A stretch of 64,000 nucleotides of DNA from Anaerovibrio slackiae. Lineage in GTDB: Bacteria; Bacillota; Negativicutes; Selenomonadales; Selenomonadaceae. Shown here one piece after another: positions 17,232-27,910 of this stretch. Below the pieces are notes generated by a model. It made no database searches. It was given only the letters and a program-made list of their open reading frames with translations, and was not told where the DNA came from. The stretch covers positions 1 through 64,000 of the forward strand of contig NZ_VUNR01000007.1 of the NCBI RefSeq assembly GCF_009695585.1, written 5' to 3'. Numbering within the stretch: the stretch's first letter is position 1; every line of letters begins with the position of its first letter. The position numbers and the translations under genes are program-made.

Positions 17232-20200
17232 TTGTTGGATGTAAATAACTTTGATTCAATGCGCATAGGCCTGGCCTCTCCAGACAAGATTCGTGAGTGG
17301 TCCCACGGCGAGGTACTGAAGCCGGAGACTATTAACTATCGTACTCTGAAGCCGGAGAAGGATGGTCTTTTCTGCGAGAAAATTTTTGGACCAACTCGTG
17401 ATTGGGAATGTCATTGCGGCAAGTACAAGCGTATCCGCCATAAGGGTACTGTCTGCGACCGCTGTGGCGTTGAGGTCACCCGTTCCAAGGTACGCCGTGA
17501 GCGTATGGGACATATTGAGCTGGCGGCTCCTGTGTCCCATATCTGGTACTTCAAGGGCATTCCTAGCCGCATGGGCCTTATTCTGGATATTCCGCCTCGC
17601 GCCATGGAGAAGGTGCTGTACTTTGCTTCCTACATTGTACTGGACCCGAAGGATACACCTCTCTCCAAGAAGCAGCTTTTGACTGAGCTGGAGTACCGCA
17701 AGGCCCGTGAGGATTATGGCCGTGAGTTCGTAGTAGGCATGGGTGCCGAGGCAATCAAGGAGCTTCTGGTGGAGCTGGAGGCTGACCTGCCTGAGGAGCA
17801 GCAGACTGAGGATATGAAGAATGGCCTGGATGTGCTGCACAGGGAGCTGACTGACGAGCTGAAGCACGTGGCAAGCCAGCAGCGCCGCATCCGCGCTATC
17901 CGCCGCCTTGAGGTGGTGGAGGCATTCAGGCGTTCCGGCAACAAGCCGTCCTGGATGATTCTGGATGTAGTGCCTGTCATTCCGCCTGAGCTTCGCCCGA
18001 TGGTGCAGCTGGATGGTGGCCGCTTCGCTACTTCTGATTTGAATGACCTGTATCGCCGCGTTATCAATAGAAATAACCGCTTGAAGCGTCTTTTGGAGCT
18101 CCGTGCCCCGGATATCATCGTCCGCAACGAGAAGCGCATGCTGCAGGAGGCTGTGGATGCCCTGATTGACAACGGCCGCCGTGGCCGTCCTGTTACCGGC
18201 CCTGGCAACCGTCCGCTGAAGTCCTTGTCCGACATGCTCAAGGGCAAGCAGGGACGTTTCCGTCAGAACCTTTTGGGCAAGCGTGTTGACTACTCCGGCC
18301 GTTCTGTTATCGTAGTTGGCCCTGAGCTGAAGCTGCATCAGTGCGGCCTGCCAAAGGAGATGGCGCTGGAGCTCTTTAAGCCTTTCGTTATGAAGAAGCT
18401 GGTCAGCGAGGGCATTGCCCACAATATCAAGTCCGCCAAGCGCAAGGTTGAGCGTGCGGAGGAGGAAGTATGGGATGTATTGGAGGATGTTATCAAGGAG
18501 CATCCGGTACTTCTGAACCGTGCCCCGACGCTGCATCGCCTGGGTATTCAGGCATTTGAGCCGGTTCTCACCGAGGGCCGTGCCCTGAAGCTGCATCCAC
18601 TGGCCTGCTCTGCCTACAATGCTGACTTTGATGGTGACCAGATGGCTATCCATCTGCCGCTGTCTGCCGAGGCCCAGGCGGAGGCCCGCGTACTGATGCT
18701 GGCAGCCAACCACATCCTGGCCCCGAAGGATGGCAGCCCGATTATCGTTCCTTCCCAGGATATGATTCTGGGTGCTTATTATCTGACTAAGATCCGGGCA
18801 GGTGCTTTGGGCGAGGGCAAGGTATTTACCGGCATCAACGAGGCACTGCTGGCTTATCAGCATCAGGAGCTGGATATTCAGGCTCAGGTTGAGGTGCGTA
18901 TCGTTGAAAAGCAGGAAGACGGCACTACCAAGGATTATGGTCTTGTTACCACTTCCCTGGGCCGCATGATTTTCAACGAGATCCTGCCACCGCAGGTACG
19001 CTCCTATTTCCAGGATAAGGAAACCGGCAAGTGGTCCCTGGGCGAGCTTATGAAGAAGAAGCAGCTGGGCAAGCTGGTAGCGCGCTGCTTTGAGGTGCTG
19101 GGTGCCAGCCGTACTGCCGAGGTTATCGATGGCGTAAAGAATCTTGGCTACCATTATGCATGTATTGCAGGTATGACCGTTGCTATTTCGGATATTACCG
19201 TTCCGCCTAAGAAGAAGGATATTCTTGAGGCGGCACAGGCTCAGGTTACCAAGACTGAGCGGCAGTTCTCCCGTGGTCTGATTACTGATGACGAGCGTTA
19301 CAAGAAGGTCTGCAGCGTCTGGAATAAGGCCACTGAGGATGTTGCTGACGAGATGTATGACAACTACGAGATCAATGACCCGTTCAATCCTATCTACATG
19401 ATGGCTGACTCCGGTGCCCGCGGTAACAAGTCCCAGATGCGCCAGCTGGCAGGCATGCGCGGCCTGATGGCGGATCCATCCGGTAAGACCATCGAAATTC
19501 CTATTACGGCAAACTTCCGTGAAGGCTTGTCCGTATCCGATTACTTTATTTCTTCCCATGGTGCTAGAAAGGGTCTGGCAGATACCGCCCTGCGTACCGC
19601 CGACTCCGGTTACCTGACCCGCCGTCTGGTAGATGTGGCACAGGATGTAATTGTCCGTGAGGATGACTGCGATGTTGTGGGCATCAACCTTGTAAGAGAG
19701 CGTGCCAAGCTGGCTGACAGCGCTGCTGCTGCTGTGCAGGTATTGCAGGATTCCCTGGCTGGCCGCCTGATTGCTCAGGATGTCATCAGCCCTGAGACTG
19801 GCGAGGTTCTTTTGGAGGTTGGCGCAGAGCTGACTGCCGAGGATTTGCAGGTGATTGGCGAGGCTGGTGTATCTGAGCTGGTTCTCCGTGGCCAGTCCGA
19901 CAACAACGATACTGTTGTGGGCAGCTCCTCTGTAACAGAGACTGTACAGCTGGGTGCGCCTGAGGAAAATGTCCGTGCTTCTATCCGTGAGGCTATGATG
20001 AACCAGATGCTGGGCAAGGAGGTTACTGCCGCCGTTGTTGACAGCCATGGCAGGGAGGTTATTCCTGCCGGTGTCAAGCTCACTGAGGAGTATATCGAGG
20101 CTGTGCTGGAAAGCGATGCCAAGGAGGTACGGGTTCGCAACAACAATGTCCGCGGTATTTCCGTTGAGGAGATTGTGGACGGCAACCGTGTTATTGAGCC

Positions 20201-21311
20201 GCTGCAGGACCGTATTATCGGCCGTGTGCTGGCTGAGGATATTGTTGACCCTGAGACCGGCGAGAAGATTGCTTCTATCAATGATACCGTTGACAAGGAG
20301 CTGGCTGAGGCTATCTGCAAGGTTAGAAAGAGCGTATCCATCCGCAGCGTACTGACCTGCAAGTCCCAGTACGGCGTCTGCATCAAGTGCTATGGCCGTG
20401 ACCTGGCCAACAACACCGAGGTCAACGTGGGCGAGGCTGTCGGCATTATCGCTGCTCAGTCCATCGGTGAGCCTGGTACCCAGCTGACCATGCGTACCTT
20501 CCATTCCGGCGGTATCGCAGGCGGCGATGATATTACCCAGGGTCTGCCGCGTGTCGAGGAATTGTTCGAGGCCAGAAAGCCGAAGCACAATGCTATTATT
20601 TCCGAGGTGGAGGGTACTGTTACCGTCAAGGAGAATGGCAACCTGTACACCGTATATGTTATGCCTGAGTCCGGGGAGGCAAGGGAATACATCCTGCCGT
20701 TCGACTCCCATCTGGCAGTCAAGGATGGGCAGCATATCCAGACTGGTGGCAAGATTACCGAGGGTTCCATCAATCCGCACGATATTCTCCATATCTGCGG
20801 CATGAAGGCTACCCAGAGCTACATCGTATATGAGGTTCAGAAGGTATACCAGTCCCAGGGTGTAGGCATCAACGATAAGCATATCGAGGTAATGGTTCGC
20901 CAGATGCTGCACAAGGTGAAGATTGAGGAAGCCGGCGGCACCGAGTTCCTGCCTGGTGACCAGATTGACATCAACCTCTTTGAGGCAGCCAACACCAAGG
21001 CTATCGAGGCAGGCTTGGAGCCGGCAGTGGCGAAGCCTGTGCTCCTTGGTATTACCAAGGCATCCCTGGCAACTGACTCCTTCCTGTCTGCTGCATCCTT
21101 CCAGGAGACTACCCGTGTCCTGACTGATGCTGCTATCAAGGGCAAGGTTGATCCGCTGATTGGCCTGAAGGAGAATGTTATTATCGGTAAGCTCATTCCG
21201 GCAGGTACCGGCATGAGCCGCTACAGGAACATCAAGGTTGTTTACAAGGGCGAGGAGGAAGCAGATGAGGATAATATCCTTGATGCTTTTGCCGAGTCTG
21301 AGAATGCTTGA
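17232..21311 (+). CDS. rpoC: DNA-directed RNA polymerase subunit beta'
   Basis: 1359 aa from a TTG start (a second TTG is adjacent at 17235). It has the zinc finger [20 protein letters not shown], the catalytic NADFDGD and the second zinc site [13 protein letters not shown]. It is about 160 residues longer than the Bacillus subunit. The extra length lies before the second zinc site, where a GR[13 protein letters not shown]...LTAEDLQ unit appears about three times in diverged form (nt 19754-20350). Such repeats may be a lineage trait. A terminator follows. Confidence 0.97.
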   Translation: MLDVNNFDSMRIGLASPDKIREWSHGEVLKPETINYRTLKPEKDGLFCEKIFGPTRDWECHCGKYKRIRHKGTVCDRCGVEVTRSKVRRERMGHIELAAPVSHIWYFKGIPSRMGLILDIPPRAMEKVLYFASYIVLDPKDTPLSKKQLLTELEYRKAREDYGREFVVGMGAEAIKELLVELEADLPEEQQTEDMKNGLDVLHRELTDELKHVASQQRRIRAIRRLEVVEAFRRSGNKPSWMILDVVPVIPPELRPMVQLDGGRFATSDLNDLYRRVINRNNRLKRLLELRAPDIIVRNEKRMLQEAVDALIDNGRRGRPVTGPGNRPLKSLSDMLKGKQGRFRQNLLGKRVDYSGRSVIVVGPELKLHQCGLPKEMALELFKPFVMKKLVSEGIAHNIKSAKRKVERAEEEVWDVLEDVIKEHPVLLNRAPTLHRLGIQAFEPVLTEGRALKLHPLACSAYNADFDGDQMAIHLPLSAEAQAEARVLMLAANHILAPKDGSPIIVPSQDMILGAYYLTKIRAGALGEGKVFTGINEALLAYQHQELDIQAQVEVRIVEKQEDGTTKDYGLVTTSLGRMIFNEILPPQVRSYFQDKETGKWSLGELMKKKQLGKLVARCFEVLGASRTAEVIDGVKNLGYHYACIAGMTVAISDITVPPKKKDILEAAQAQVTKTERQFSRGLITDDERYKKVCSVWNKATEDVADEMYDNYEINDPFNPIYMMADSGARGNKSQMRQLAGMRGLMADPSGKTIEIPITANFREGLSVSDYFISSHGARKGLADTALRTADSGYLTRRLVDVAQDVIVREDDCDVVGINLVRERAKLADSAAAAVQVLQDSLAGRLIAQDVISPETGEVLLEVGAELTAEDLQVIGEAGVSELVLRGQSDNNDTVVGSSSVTETVQLGAPEENVRASIREAMMNQMLGKEVTAAVVDSHGREVIPAGVKLTEEYIEAVLESDAKEVRVRNNNVRGISVEEIVDGNRVIEPLQDRIIGRVLAEDIVDPETGEKIASINDTVDKELAEAICKVRKSVSIRSVLTCKSQYGVCIKCYGRDLANNTEVNVGEAVGIIAAQSIGEPGTQLTMRTFHSGGIAGGDDITQGLPRVEELFEARKPKHNAIISEVEGTVTVKENGNLYTVYVMPESGEAREYILPFDSHLAVKDGQHIQTGGKITEGSINPHDILHICGMKATQSYIVYEVQKVYQSQGVGINDKHIEVMVRQMLHKVKIEEAGGTEFLPGDQIDINLFEAANTKAIEAGLEPAVAKPVLLGITKASLATDSFLSAASFQETTRVLTDAAIKGKVDPLIGLKENVIIGKLIPAGTGMSRYRNIKVVYKGEEEADEDNILDAFAESENA

Positions 21312-21340
21312 TAGGATCTGAAAAATGATTTAAAATTTTT

Positions 21341-21379
21341 GACCGCCTGTGTGCATTTATTGCCTGCAGGCGGTCTTTT
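21341..21379 (+). terminator. terminator after rpoC
   Basis: GACCGCCTG (21341-21349) pairs perfectly with CAGGCGGTC (21367-21375), followed by TTTT. Confidence 0.88.
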
Positions 21380-21380
21380 C

Positions 21381-21409
21381 TTGTGTGAAAAATAGCGGTG
21401 TGGTATAAT
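21381..21409 (+). promoter_or_regulatory. promoter of the rfb operon
   Basis: TTGTGT (21381-21386), 17-bp spacer and TATAAT (21404-21409) lie 32 bp before rfbA and directly after the rpoC terminator. Confidence 0.65.
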
Positions 21410-21441
21410 TGTTGTGTATGACTGCAATGGGAGGGATACAG

Positions 21442-22338
21442 ATGAAAGGTATTGTATTGGCAGGCGGTTCGGGGACACGCCTTTATCCGCTTACTACCGT
21501 GACGTCCAAGCAGCTTTTGCCTGTGTATGACAAGCCGATGATTTATTATCCGCTGTCAGTATTGATGAATGCAGGTATCCGGGATATCCTGATTATTTCC
21601 ACACCGGCGGATACGCCGCGTTTTGAGGCGCTTTTGAAGGATGGCAGCCAGTTCGGGCTGCATCTCAGCTATGCGGTGCAGCCTTCTCCTGACGGACTGG
21701 CGCAGGCATTTATTATCGGCGCGGATTTTATAGGCAATGATACGGTGGCCATGGTGCTGGGGGACAATATTTTTGCCGGCCATGGCATCAATGGCAGATT
21801 GAAAAATGCTGTCGATCGTGCCGCAAATGGTGATGGCGCCACGGTCTTCGGCTACTATGTGGATGACCCGGAGCGTTTCGGTATTGTGGAGTTTGACAAG
21901 CATGGCAGGGCTGTCAGCATTGAGGAAAAGCCGGAAAAGCCAAAGAGCAATTACTGCGTGACAGGGCTTTATTTCTACGACAATCAGGTGGTGGAGCTGG
22001 CAAGGACGCTTACGCCTTCTGCCCGCGGTGAATTGGAGATTACTGACTTGAACAGGCTGTATCTGGAAGCAGGCCGCCTGAATGTGGAGCTTCTGGGGCA
22101 GGGGTATACCTGGCTGGATACGGGAACCCATGAGAGCCTGGTGGAGGCAACCAACTTTGTCAAGACGGTGGAAACCCACCAGCACCGCAAGATTGCCTGC
22201 CTGGAGGAGATTGCTTATCTCAACGGCTGGATTAGCAAGGATGATGTGCTTGCCACCTACGAGGTGCTGAAGAAAAACCAGTATGGCCAGTATCTGAAGG
22301 ATGTCATTGACGGCAAATTCATTGATGTGCTGCATTGA
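21442..22338 (+). CDS. rfbA: glucose-1-phosphate thymidylyltransferase
   Basis: 298 aa. The nucleotidyltransferase signature [16 protein letters not shown] is at the N-terminus, with [17 protein letters not shown] and [11 protein letters not shown] after it. It makes dTDP-glucose from dTTP and glucose-1-phosphate, the first step to dTDP-L-rhamnose. ATG 21442 has GGGAGG upstream. First of four genes in pathway order with short gaps; rhamnose probably goes to surface polysaccharide. Confidence 0.96.
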   Translation: MKGIVLAGGSGTRLYPLTTVTSKQLLPVYDKPMIYYPLSVLMNAGIRDILIISTPADTPRFEALLKDGSQFGLHLSYAVQPSPDGLAQAFIIGADFIGNDTVAMVLGDNIFAGHGINGRLKNAVDRAANGDGATVFGYYVDDPERFGIVEFDKHGRAVSIEEKPEKPKSNYCVTGLYFYDNQVVELARTLTPSARGELEITDLNRLYLEAGRLNVELLGQGYTWLDTGTHESLVEATNFVKTVETHQHRKIACLEEIAYLNGWISKDDVLATYEVLKKNQYGQYLKDVIDGKFIDVLH

Positions 22339-22387
22339 GATATATACTGCGTTGAGCTAAGAAATAAGTTAGAGGAGCTATGAAATA

Positions 22388-23407
22388 ATGACTATCATTG
22401 TAACCGGCGGTGCCGGTTTTATCGGCAGCAATTTTGTGTTTCACATGCTGAAGGCACACCCGGAGTATAGGATTATCTGCCTGGACAAGCTGACCTATGC
22501 AGGCAATTTGTCCACCCTGGAGCCGGTGCTGGAGCAGGATAAATTCCGCTTTGTCAGGGCTGATATCTGTGACAGGGAGGCTGTGGAGAAGCTTTTTGAG
22601 GAAGAAAAGCCTGATATGGTGGTAAACTTTGCGGCTGAGTCCCATGTGGACAGGTCCATTGAAAATCCGGGGATTTTCCTGGAAACCAATATCATGGGGA
22701 CGGCAGTGCTGATGGATGCCTGCCGCAAGTACGGCATTCAGCGTTATCATCAGGTTTCTACTGATGAGGTATATGGTGATTTGCCCTTGGACAGGCCGGA
22801 TTTGTTCTTTACGGAGGAAACACCGCTGCATACCAGCAGCCCGTATTCTTCTTCCAAGGCAGGGGCTGATCTTTTGGTAATGGCCTATCATCGTACCTAC
22901 GGCTTGCCGGTGACTATAAGCCGCTGCAGCAACAACTATGGCCCTTATCACTTCCCGGAGAAGCTAATTCCCCTGATGATAGCCAATGCCCTGGCAGACA
23001 AGCCTTTGCCGGTATATGGCGAGGGGCTGAACGTCCGTGACTGGCTCTATGTGGAGGACCATTGCAAGGCCATTGACTTGATTATCCACAAGGGCAGGGT
23101 TGGCGAAGTCTACAATGTAGGCGGCCACAATGAGAAGCAGAACATTGAGATTGTCAAAATCATCTGCCGGGAACTGGGCAAGCCGGAGTCCCTGATTACC
23201 CATGTGGGAGACCGCAAGGGGCATGATATGCGCTATGCCATTGACCCCACTAAAATCCACAATGAGCTGGGCTGGTTGCCGGAAACCAAATTTGAGGATG
23301 GCATCAAGAAGACCATCCGTTGGTACCTGGACAACAAAAAATGGTGGCAGGATATTGTAAACGGCGAATACCAGCAGTATTACGACAAGATGTATGGCAA
23401 TCGTTAA
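22388..23407 (+). CDS. rfbB: dTDP-glucose 4,6-dehydratase
   Basis: 339 aa extended short-chain dehydrogenase/reductase. The NAD site is TGGAGFIGSNFV; the active-site region is STDEVYGDL and YSSSKAGADLL (Tyr-x3-Lys). It forms dTDP-4-keto-6-deoxyglucose. Second step of the rhamnose pathway, 49 bp after rfbA with GAGGAG as ribosome site. Confidence 0.96.
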   Translation: MTIIVTGGAGFIGSNFVFHMLKAHPEYRIICLDKLTYAGNLSTLEPVLEQDKFRFVRADICDREAVEKLFEEEKPDMVVNFAAESHVDRSIENPGIFLETNIMGTAVLMDACRKYGIQRYHQVSTDEVYGDLPLDRPDLFFTEETPLHTSSPYSSSKAGADLLVMAYHRTYGLPVTISRCSNNYGPYHFPEKLIPLMIANALADKPLPVYGEGLNVRDWLYVEDHCKAIDLIIHKGRVGEVYNVGGHNEKQNIEIVKIICRELGKPESLITHVGDRKGHDMRYAIDPTKIHNELGWLPETKFEDGIKKTIRWYLDNKKWWQDIVNGEYQQYYDKMYGNR

Positions 23408-23428
23408 GCATAGATGTGAAATGGAGAT

Positions 23429-24037
23429 ATGGCAGTGGGCAAGATAAAAGTTACCAAGGCTCCCATTGAGGGGCTTTATGTAATAGAGCCGACAGTGTTC
23501 GGTGACAATCGTGGCTATTTCGTGGAGACCTATAATCAGCAGGATATGCATGAGGCAGGCCTGGATATGGTTTTTGTGCAGGACAATCAGAGCATGAGCA
23601 CCAAGGGGGTGCTGCGGGGGCTGCATTTCCAGAAGAAGCATCCCCAGGGCAAGCTGGTCAGGGCAATCCGTGGCGAGGTGTTTGATGTGGCTGTGGATTT
23701 GCGCCAGGGCTCTGCCACCTATGGCCAGTGGTATGGCGTTACCCTGAGTGCGGAAAACAAGAAGCAGTTTTATATTTCCGAGGGGTTTGCCCACGGCTTC
23801 CTGGTGTTGAGCGATGAGGCGGAGTTCTGCTACAAGGTGACGGACTTCTATCAGCCCGGGGATGAAGGCGGCCTGGCTTGGAACGACCCGGAAATCGGCA
23901 TAGAGTGGCCGAAGCTGAAAGGCGAGTATCAGGGCAGTGCTGATTCTGCCGGATACACGGTGGATGGCGTGCCACTGAATTTGTCAGATAAGGACAAGAA
24001 GTGGCTGGGACTGAAGGATACCTTTAAGTTTGATTGA
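23429..24037 (+). CDS. rfbC: dTDP-4-dehydrorhamnose 3,5-epimerase
   Basis: 202 aa cupin-fold epimerase. Typical motifs are FGDNRGYFVETYN, GVLRGLHFQ (catalytic His in the RGLHFQ motif), EVFDVAVDLR and GFAHGFLVLSDEAEF. It converts the 4-keto sugar to the L-rhamno form. It lies 21 bp after rfbB. Confidence 0.96.
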   Translation: MAVGKIKVTKAPIEGLYVIEPTVFGDNRGYFVETYNQQDMHEAGLDMVFVQDNQSMSTKGVLRGLHFQKKHPQGKLVRAIRGEVFDVAVDLRQGSATYGQWYGVTLSAENKKQFYISEGFAHGFLVLSDEAEFCYKVTDFYQPGDEGGLAWNDPEIGIEWPKLKGEYQGSADSAGYTVDGVPLNLSDKDKKWLGLKDTFKFD

Positions 24038-24052
24038 CAGGAGCAAAGCATA

Positions 24053-24967
24053 ATGAAAGTTTTTGTTACGGGAGTCAATGGCCAGCTGGGGCATGATGTA
24101 ATGAATGAGCTGGCAGCGAGAGGCCATGAGGCCATAGGCTCTGATTTATCTGAGGCCTACAGCGGCATACAGGACGGCAGTGCCGTATGCAGTGCGCCTT
24201 ATTGTCAGCTGAATATTCTGGACAGGACAGGTGTGAGGGAGGCTATCTTCGATTTGCAGCCTGATGCGGTGATTCACTGTGCGGCCTGGACCAATGTGGA
24301 TGCGGCTGAGGAGCCGGAAAACAAGGAAAAGGTATTGGATGTAAACGGCAACGGCACCAGCAATATTGTGGATGCCTGCAATTATATTCACTGCAAGATG
24401 ATGTATATATCCACGGATTATGTCTTTGCCGGGCAGGGAACCGAGCCATGGGATGCGGATTGCCATGAGTATGACCCATTGAATGTTTACGGCTTTGGCA
24501 AGCTGATGGGGGAGCTGGTGGTGAAGGAGTGCCTGGAGAAGTTCTTCGTGGTGCGCATTTCCTGGGTATTTGGCAGAAACGGCAACAATTTTATCAAGAC
24601 CATGCTGAATGTGGGCAAAAAATATCCTGAGCTTAGGGTGGTTAATGACCAGATTGGCAGGCCTACCTATACGCTGGATTTGGCGCGGCTGCTGACAGAT
24701 ATGATAGAGACGGAAAAATATGGCTTCTACAATGCCACCAATGAGGGGGATTATATCAGCTGGTATGATTTTGCCTGTGAGATTTTCCGTCAGGCCGGTT
24801 ATGATACAAAGGTAATTCCTGTTACCACTGAGGAATATGGCGTCAGCAAGGCTGCCCGGCCATTTAATAGCAGGCTGGCTACCGGTAAGCTGACGGCAAA
24901 TGGCTTTCAGCCGCTGCCTGAGTGGCAGGATGCCTTGAAGCGTTACCTGAAGGATTTGGAATCCTAG
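24053..24967 (+). CDS. rfbD: dTDP-4-dehydrorhamnose reductase
   Basis: 304 aa short-chain reductase with VTGVNGQLGHDV as cofactor site, YISTDYVF and the YGFGKLMGE segment (Tyr-x3-Lys). It completes dTDP-L-rhamnose with NADPH. Last gene of the operon, 15 bp after rfbC. It also has DQIGRPTYTLDLA, a family motif. Confidence 0.95.
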   Translation: MKVFVTGVNGQLGHDVMNELAARGHEAIGSDLSEAYSGIQDGSAVCSAPYCQLNILDRTGVREAIFDLQPDAVIHCAAWTNVDAAEEPENKEKVLDVNGNGTSNIVDACNYIHCKMMYISTDYVFAGQGTEPWDADCHEYDPLNVYGFGKLMGELVVKECLEKFFVVRISWVFGRNGNNFIKTMLNVGKKYPELRVVNDQIGRPTYTLDLARLLTDMIETEKYGFYNATNEGDYISWYDFACEIFRQAGYDTKVIPVTTEEYGVSKAARPFNSRLATGKLTANGFQPLPEWQDALKRYLKDLES

Positions 24968-25163
24968 AAAAAATATATGAAAACTTTGACAGGCTTTTTC
25001 TGTTGGTATAAAATATTGATACCGCATCCGCTTAGAGGTGCGAATAAATGATGAAATGAATGAATAAATAACTAACTAGAATGAAAGAAATGTATGAGCA
25101 ATAATCTTTGCAGTGCTTGTTTTTGGTCGTTTGTACATTGCATGGAAAGGAATGAAGGTTTTT

Positions 25164-25859
25164 ATGGCAGGGAAGTTATTTGGTATTGGTGTGGGGCCTG
25201 GTGACCCGGAGCTTTTGACAGTAAAGGCCATCAATGCAATCAAGCAGCTGGATGTGATTATTGCACCTAAGACAGAGAAAAAGGATGGCAGTGTGGCGCT
25301 GAACATTGCCAGCCAGTATATCAAGCCGGAAACGGAAATCGTATATCAGGTTTTTCCTATGACGGTAGGCTTTGCGGAGGATGATACCGCCTGGCAGAGC
25401 AACAAGCAGGAAATCCTGGAGCTGTTGCAGGCTGGGAAAAATGTGGGCTTCCTGACATTGGGAGATCCCATGTTTTATAGTACCTACATTTATGTGTTCC
25501 GGCTTTTGCAGCATGAGGCTGTGGAGATAGAGACGATTCCGGGGATTCCGGCTTTTTGTGCCATCGGCAGTGCTACCAACACCCCGATTGTGGAGGGAGA
25601 CAGCATTCTGAGCATTATTCCTGCCAACATGCCGGAAGACAGGGTGCGGTCTGCCTTGAAGACCTGCGATAATGCCGTGCTGATGAAGGTGTACAAGAAC
25701 TCCGATGCCGTGATTGATATGCTCGCGGAGGAAGGGTTGGCAAAGCAGGCAGTGCTGGCAAGCCGCTGCGGCCTTGACGATGAGGTGATTATCCGGGATA
25801 TTTCCGGGGAGAAGGGCAGGAAGCTGAATTATCTGTCCACTATTCTCACAAGAAGGTAA
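25164..25859 (+). CDS. cobI: precorrin-2 / cobalt-factor II C20-methyltransferase
   Basis: 231 aa SAM-dependent tetrapyrrole methylase. The N-terminal GIGVGPGDPELLTVKA is the family glycine loop, with GDPMFYSTYIYVF and IPGIPAFCAIGSATN in the centre. It methylates C20 in B12 biosynthesis. No other cob/cbi gene adjoins, so it is separated from the pathway cluster. ATG 25164 is chosen for its GAAGG site and because the family begins there; ATG 25152 is an alternative. Confidence 0.9.
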   Translation: MAGKLFGIGVGPGDPELLTVKAINAIKQLDVIIAPKTEKKDGSVALNIASQYIKPETEIVYQVFPMTVGFAEDDTAWQSNKQEILELLQAGKNVGFLTLGDPMFYSTYIYVFRLLQHEAVEIETIPGIPAFCAIGSATNTPIVEGDSILSIIPANMPEDRVRSALKTCDNAVLMKVYKNSDAVIDMLAEEGLAKQAVLASRCGLDDEVIIRDISGEKGRKLNYLSTILTRR

Positions 25860-25984
25860 AGATATTTTTCCTTTGCTACGATATTATTAACGTAGCAAGG
25901 ATTTTAGTTGGTTCAATGGTGCTGGCTAATAAGCTCGAAAAGTTTTCAATGGATTGAAGGAAGCAAGTTGAAAGGAGCTTTTTT

Positions 25985-26401
25985 ATGACTAGCAAGGTTA
26001 ATGGAGCCGGTCTTGGCATAGGCATCTGGACAGGCGCAAAGGCGCGGAATACGGAGCATGAGGAGACCTGTTCCAATTTTTCTGTGCTTTTGGACAAGAT
26101 GAAAAAGGGGCAGAGTCCCAGCCTGAATTCTGATGACGGGGGAGACCCGGAGAAGACCGTGACGGTGACGAGAATTTTGTCTGATGGTTCTACGCTGATT
26201 ACTGTCATGCGGGAGGACAAAATAGTGTCACAGACCAAGACTCATGCCGTGCGGCAGGAGGACAGCCCGAAGCTTTTGAATACTATCTCCCAGGTGGGGG
26301 CAGGGTTGACCATTGCTACGCCGCAGGAGGGTGAGGAGGCCAAGGGCGGCGGTGCCGTTGATGCTGGGCATTTTTATGGCACAGGGGCTATGAATTTTTA
26401 A
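25985..26401 (+). CDS. hypothetical protein, 138 aa
   Basis: Not recognised. The ribosome site AAAGGAG is good. The sequence is hydrophilic, without signal or membrane segment. The centre has a compact beta-type unit, VTVTRILSDGSTLITVMREDK, flanked by Gly/Asp-rich, probably disordered ends. The pattern of alternating V/T/I with SDGS suggests a small beta-sheet domain. The stop codon TAA directly touches the start of a dispersed repeat at 26402. Confidence 0.7.
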   Translation: MTSKVNGAGLGIGIWTGAKARNTEHEETCSNFSVLLDKMKKGQSPSLNSDDGGDPEKTVTVTRILSDGSTLITVMREDKIVSQTKTHAVRQEDSPKLLNTISQVGAGLTIATPQEGEEAKGGGAVDAGHFYGTGAMNF

Positions 26402-26793
26402 ATTTCAGTTTGTCGTAGTGCTTGATCGTTACTTCGTGCATATACTGATGACGTAGTTTGATATTTCGTGGATTCTGTTCAGGCATTATAAAGGGACAGG
26501 TAGCGGCAGTACCCATAGAAAACTCGCTCTCGCTCTTAGCACAGCCTCGCGCTTCTAAGCTCCTGCATCGCTTACGCTCGCACTTGCTAAGAAGCGAGGC
26601 TGCACTCAAGGTTTTCTTTGGGTACATGCCGCACCTGTCCTTCTTTTTGTCTGAACAGATATGCACATAATAATCCAACTGCATTCAATTAGTATGTAAC
26701 TGTAGCAACTAATCTGACTTTACGAAAAAGCTGAAAAGGGGGAGCTGGGAACTGACGAAGCCTGTTACTGCCAACCGTTGTATAAACTGAATT
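26402..26793. repeat. dispersed palindromic repeat (MITE-like), copy R1
   Basis: About 392 bp, similar to R2 (34005) and R3 (53470). It opens with ATTTCAGTTTGTCGTAGTGC and ends with an imperfect inverted copy of the first bases (AAACTGAATT). Inside is a long hairpin bounded by CTGTTCAG and CTGAACAG, then a second conserved part with a G run. It encodes no credible protein. It begins directly after the stop codon of the upstream gene. Confidence 0.8.
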
Positions 26794-26888
26794 TTGCGTA
26801 AAAATTGACACTACCCAGGAACTGCAGTGGAAGTTTTTAGGAAACTGCTATATAATTGCGTTAGAAAATATATGGGGAGGCAGATAGA

Positions 26889-27611
26889 ATGTACAACAAA
26901 TTTATCCTGGATATGCACACGCATACACTGGCAAGCGGCCATGCCTACGGCACCATCAGGGAGATGGCGCAGGCAGCTGCGGAAAAGGGCTTGGAGCTGC
27001 TGGGCATCAGCGAGCATGCACCAGGCATTCCCGGCACTGTGGACCCGTTTTATTACTGTAACTTATCGGTGGTTCCTCGCAGCCTCTATGGGGTGGAAGT
27101 GCTTTTTGGCAGCGAGGTGAATGTGCTGGCAGGTGGGCATCTGTCCCTGGACGATGAATGGCTGGACAAGCTGGATTATGCCATTGCCGGGATTCATGCT
27201 ACCTGCTATGAGGATGCTGGCAGGGAAGCCAATACCGATAATCTCATCGCCTGCATGCGCCATCCGAAAATCAAGTTTGTTTCACATCCTGATGATGACC
27301 ATACACCGCTGGATTATGAGCGTCTGGTTCCGGCTGCCAAGGAAAATGGCGTGGCTCTTGAGGTAAATAACAGCTCTTTTTTGAAGCGTGAGGGGTTCCG
27401 GCTGAATTATCGTGAGAACTATCGCAGGATGCTGGCACTGTGCAAGCAGCATCACGCCCCGATTATCGTGAATTCTGATGCTCATGACCCTAGTGCTGTT
27501 GGTGGCTTTGATGAGGCAAGGAAATTTTTGCAGGAGCAGGATTTTCCAGAGGAATTGATTTTGAACGTAGCTGCTGACAGGCTGAAAAGATTTATAAGCT
27601 GGCAGGCGTAA
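26889..27611 (+). CDS. PHP-domain phosphatase/hydrolase (YcdX-like)
   Basis: 240 aa. The PHP metal ligands are visible: DMHTHTLASGHA near the N-terminus, GISEHAPG, SEVNVL, the HATCYED region, FVSHPDDD and NSDAHDPS at the C-terminus. Proteins of this form bind three metal ions and hydrolyse phosphoesters; the physiological substrate is generally unknown. The ATG follows GGGGAGG. It stands alone after repeat R1. Confidence 0.85.
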   Translation: MYNKFILDMHTHTLASGHAYGTIREMAQAAAEKGLELLGISEHAPGIPGTVDPFYYCNLSVVPRSLYGVEVLFGSEVNVLAGGHLSLDDEWLDKLDYAIAGIHATCYEDAGREANTDNLIACMRHPKIKFVSHPDDDHTPLDYERLVPAAKENGVALEVNNSSFLKREGFRLNYRENYRRMLALCKQHHAPIIVNSDAHDPSAVGGFDEARKFLQEQDFPEELILNVAADRLKRFISWQA

Positions 27612-27804
27612 AGCTGGTTCAAGTCAGTTTTAGCAAAATCTTAGTACCTGCATAATATCATAATATTGTTATTTTGCTATACTGTATGCTTTCTATCTCT
27701 TTTCATAAATGCATTTAAGCATGCTGTAAAGCTTCTGTCCAGATTTTATGACTGCTCGTTGATATTTGACTGAATGTGTAGCAATATCTGGTAAAATAGT
27801 GGTA
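27612..27804. other. non-coding spacer after the PHP gene
   Basis: AT-rich stretch with no gene. I see nothing specific before the strong hairpin at 27805. Confidence 0.5.
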
Positions 27805-27857
27805 AAAAACACCGTTATCATTAAAGTTTTGTATGGCTTAATGATAACGGTGTTTTT
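27805..27857 (+). terminator. strong terminator-like hairpin
   Basis: The arms 27805-27824 and 27838-27857 pair perfectly over 20 bp (core CACCGTTATCATTAA) with A and T runs at the outer ends. It can work in both directions. It lies 194 bp after the PHP gene, unusually far. Confidence 0.7.
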
Positions 27858-27910
27858 GGGTTGATTTATGTTTTATGCTGCAGGGAGGACATAGTTATTA
27901 AGGCACGCAA

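Noticed and set aside
17256-20912. Long antisense frame of 1218 codons opposite rpoC, and similar ones opposite rpoB, aspS, hisS and pncB
   Set aside because: They are shadows of strongly biased codon use in the sense genes; no ribosome sites, promoters or recognisable domains.
26458-26670. Open frame inside R1 with near-identical frames in R2 (34061-34294) and R3 (53527-53760), containing KGQVAAVPIENSLSLLAQPR, and a similar antisense frame starting MYPKKTLSAASLL
   Set aside because: The similarity is at DNA level because the copies are repeats. Both strands are open because the sequence is a long palindrome. No ribosome site precedes them and the ends differ between copies.
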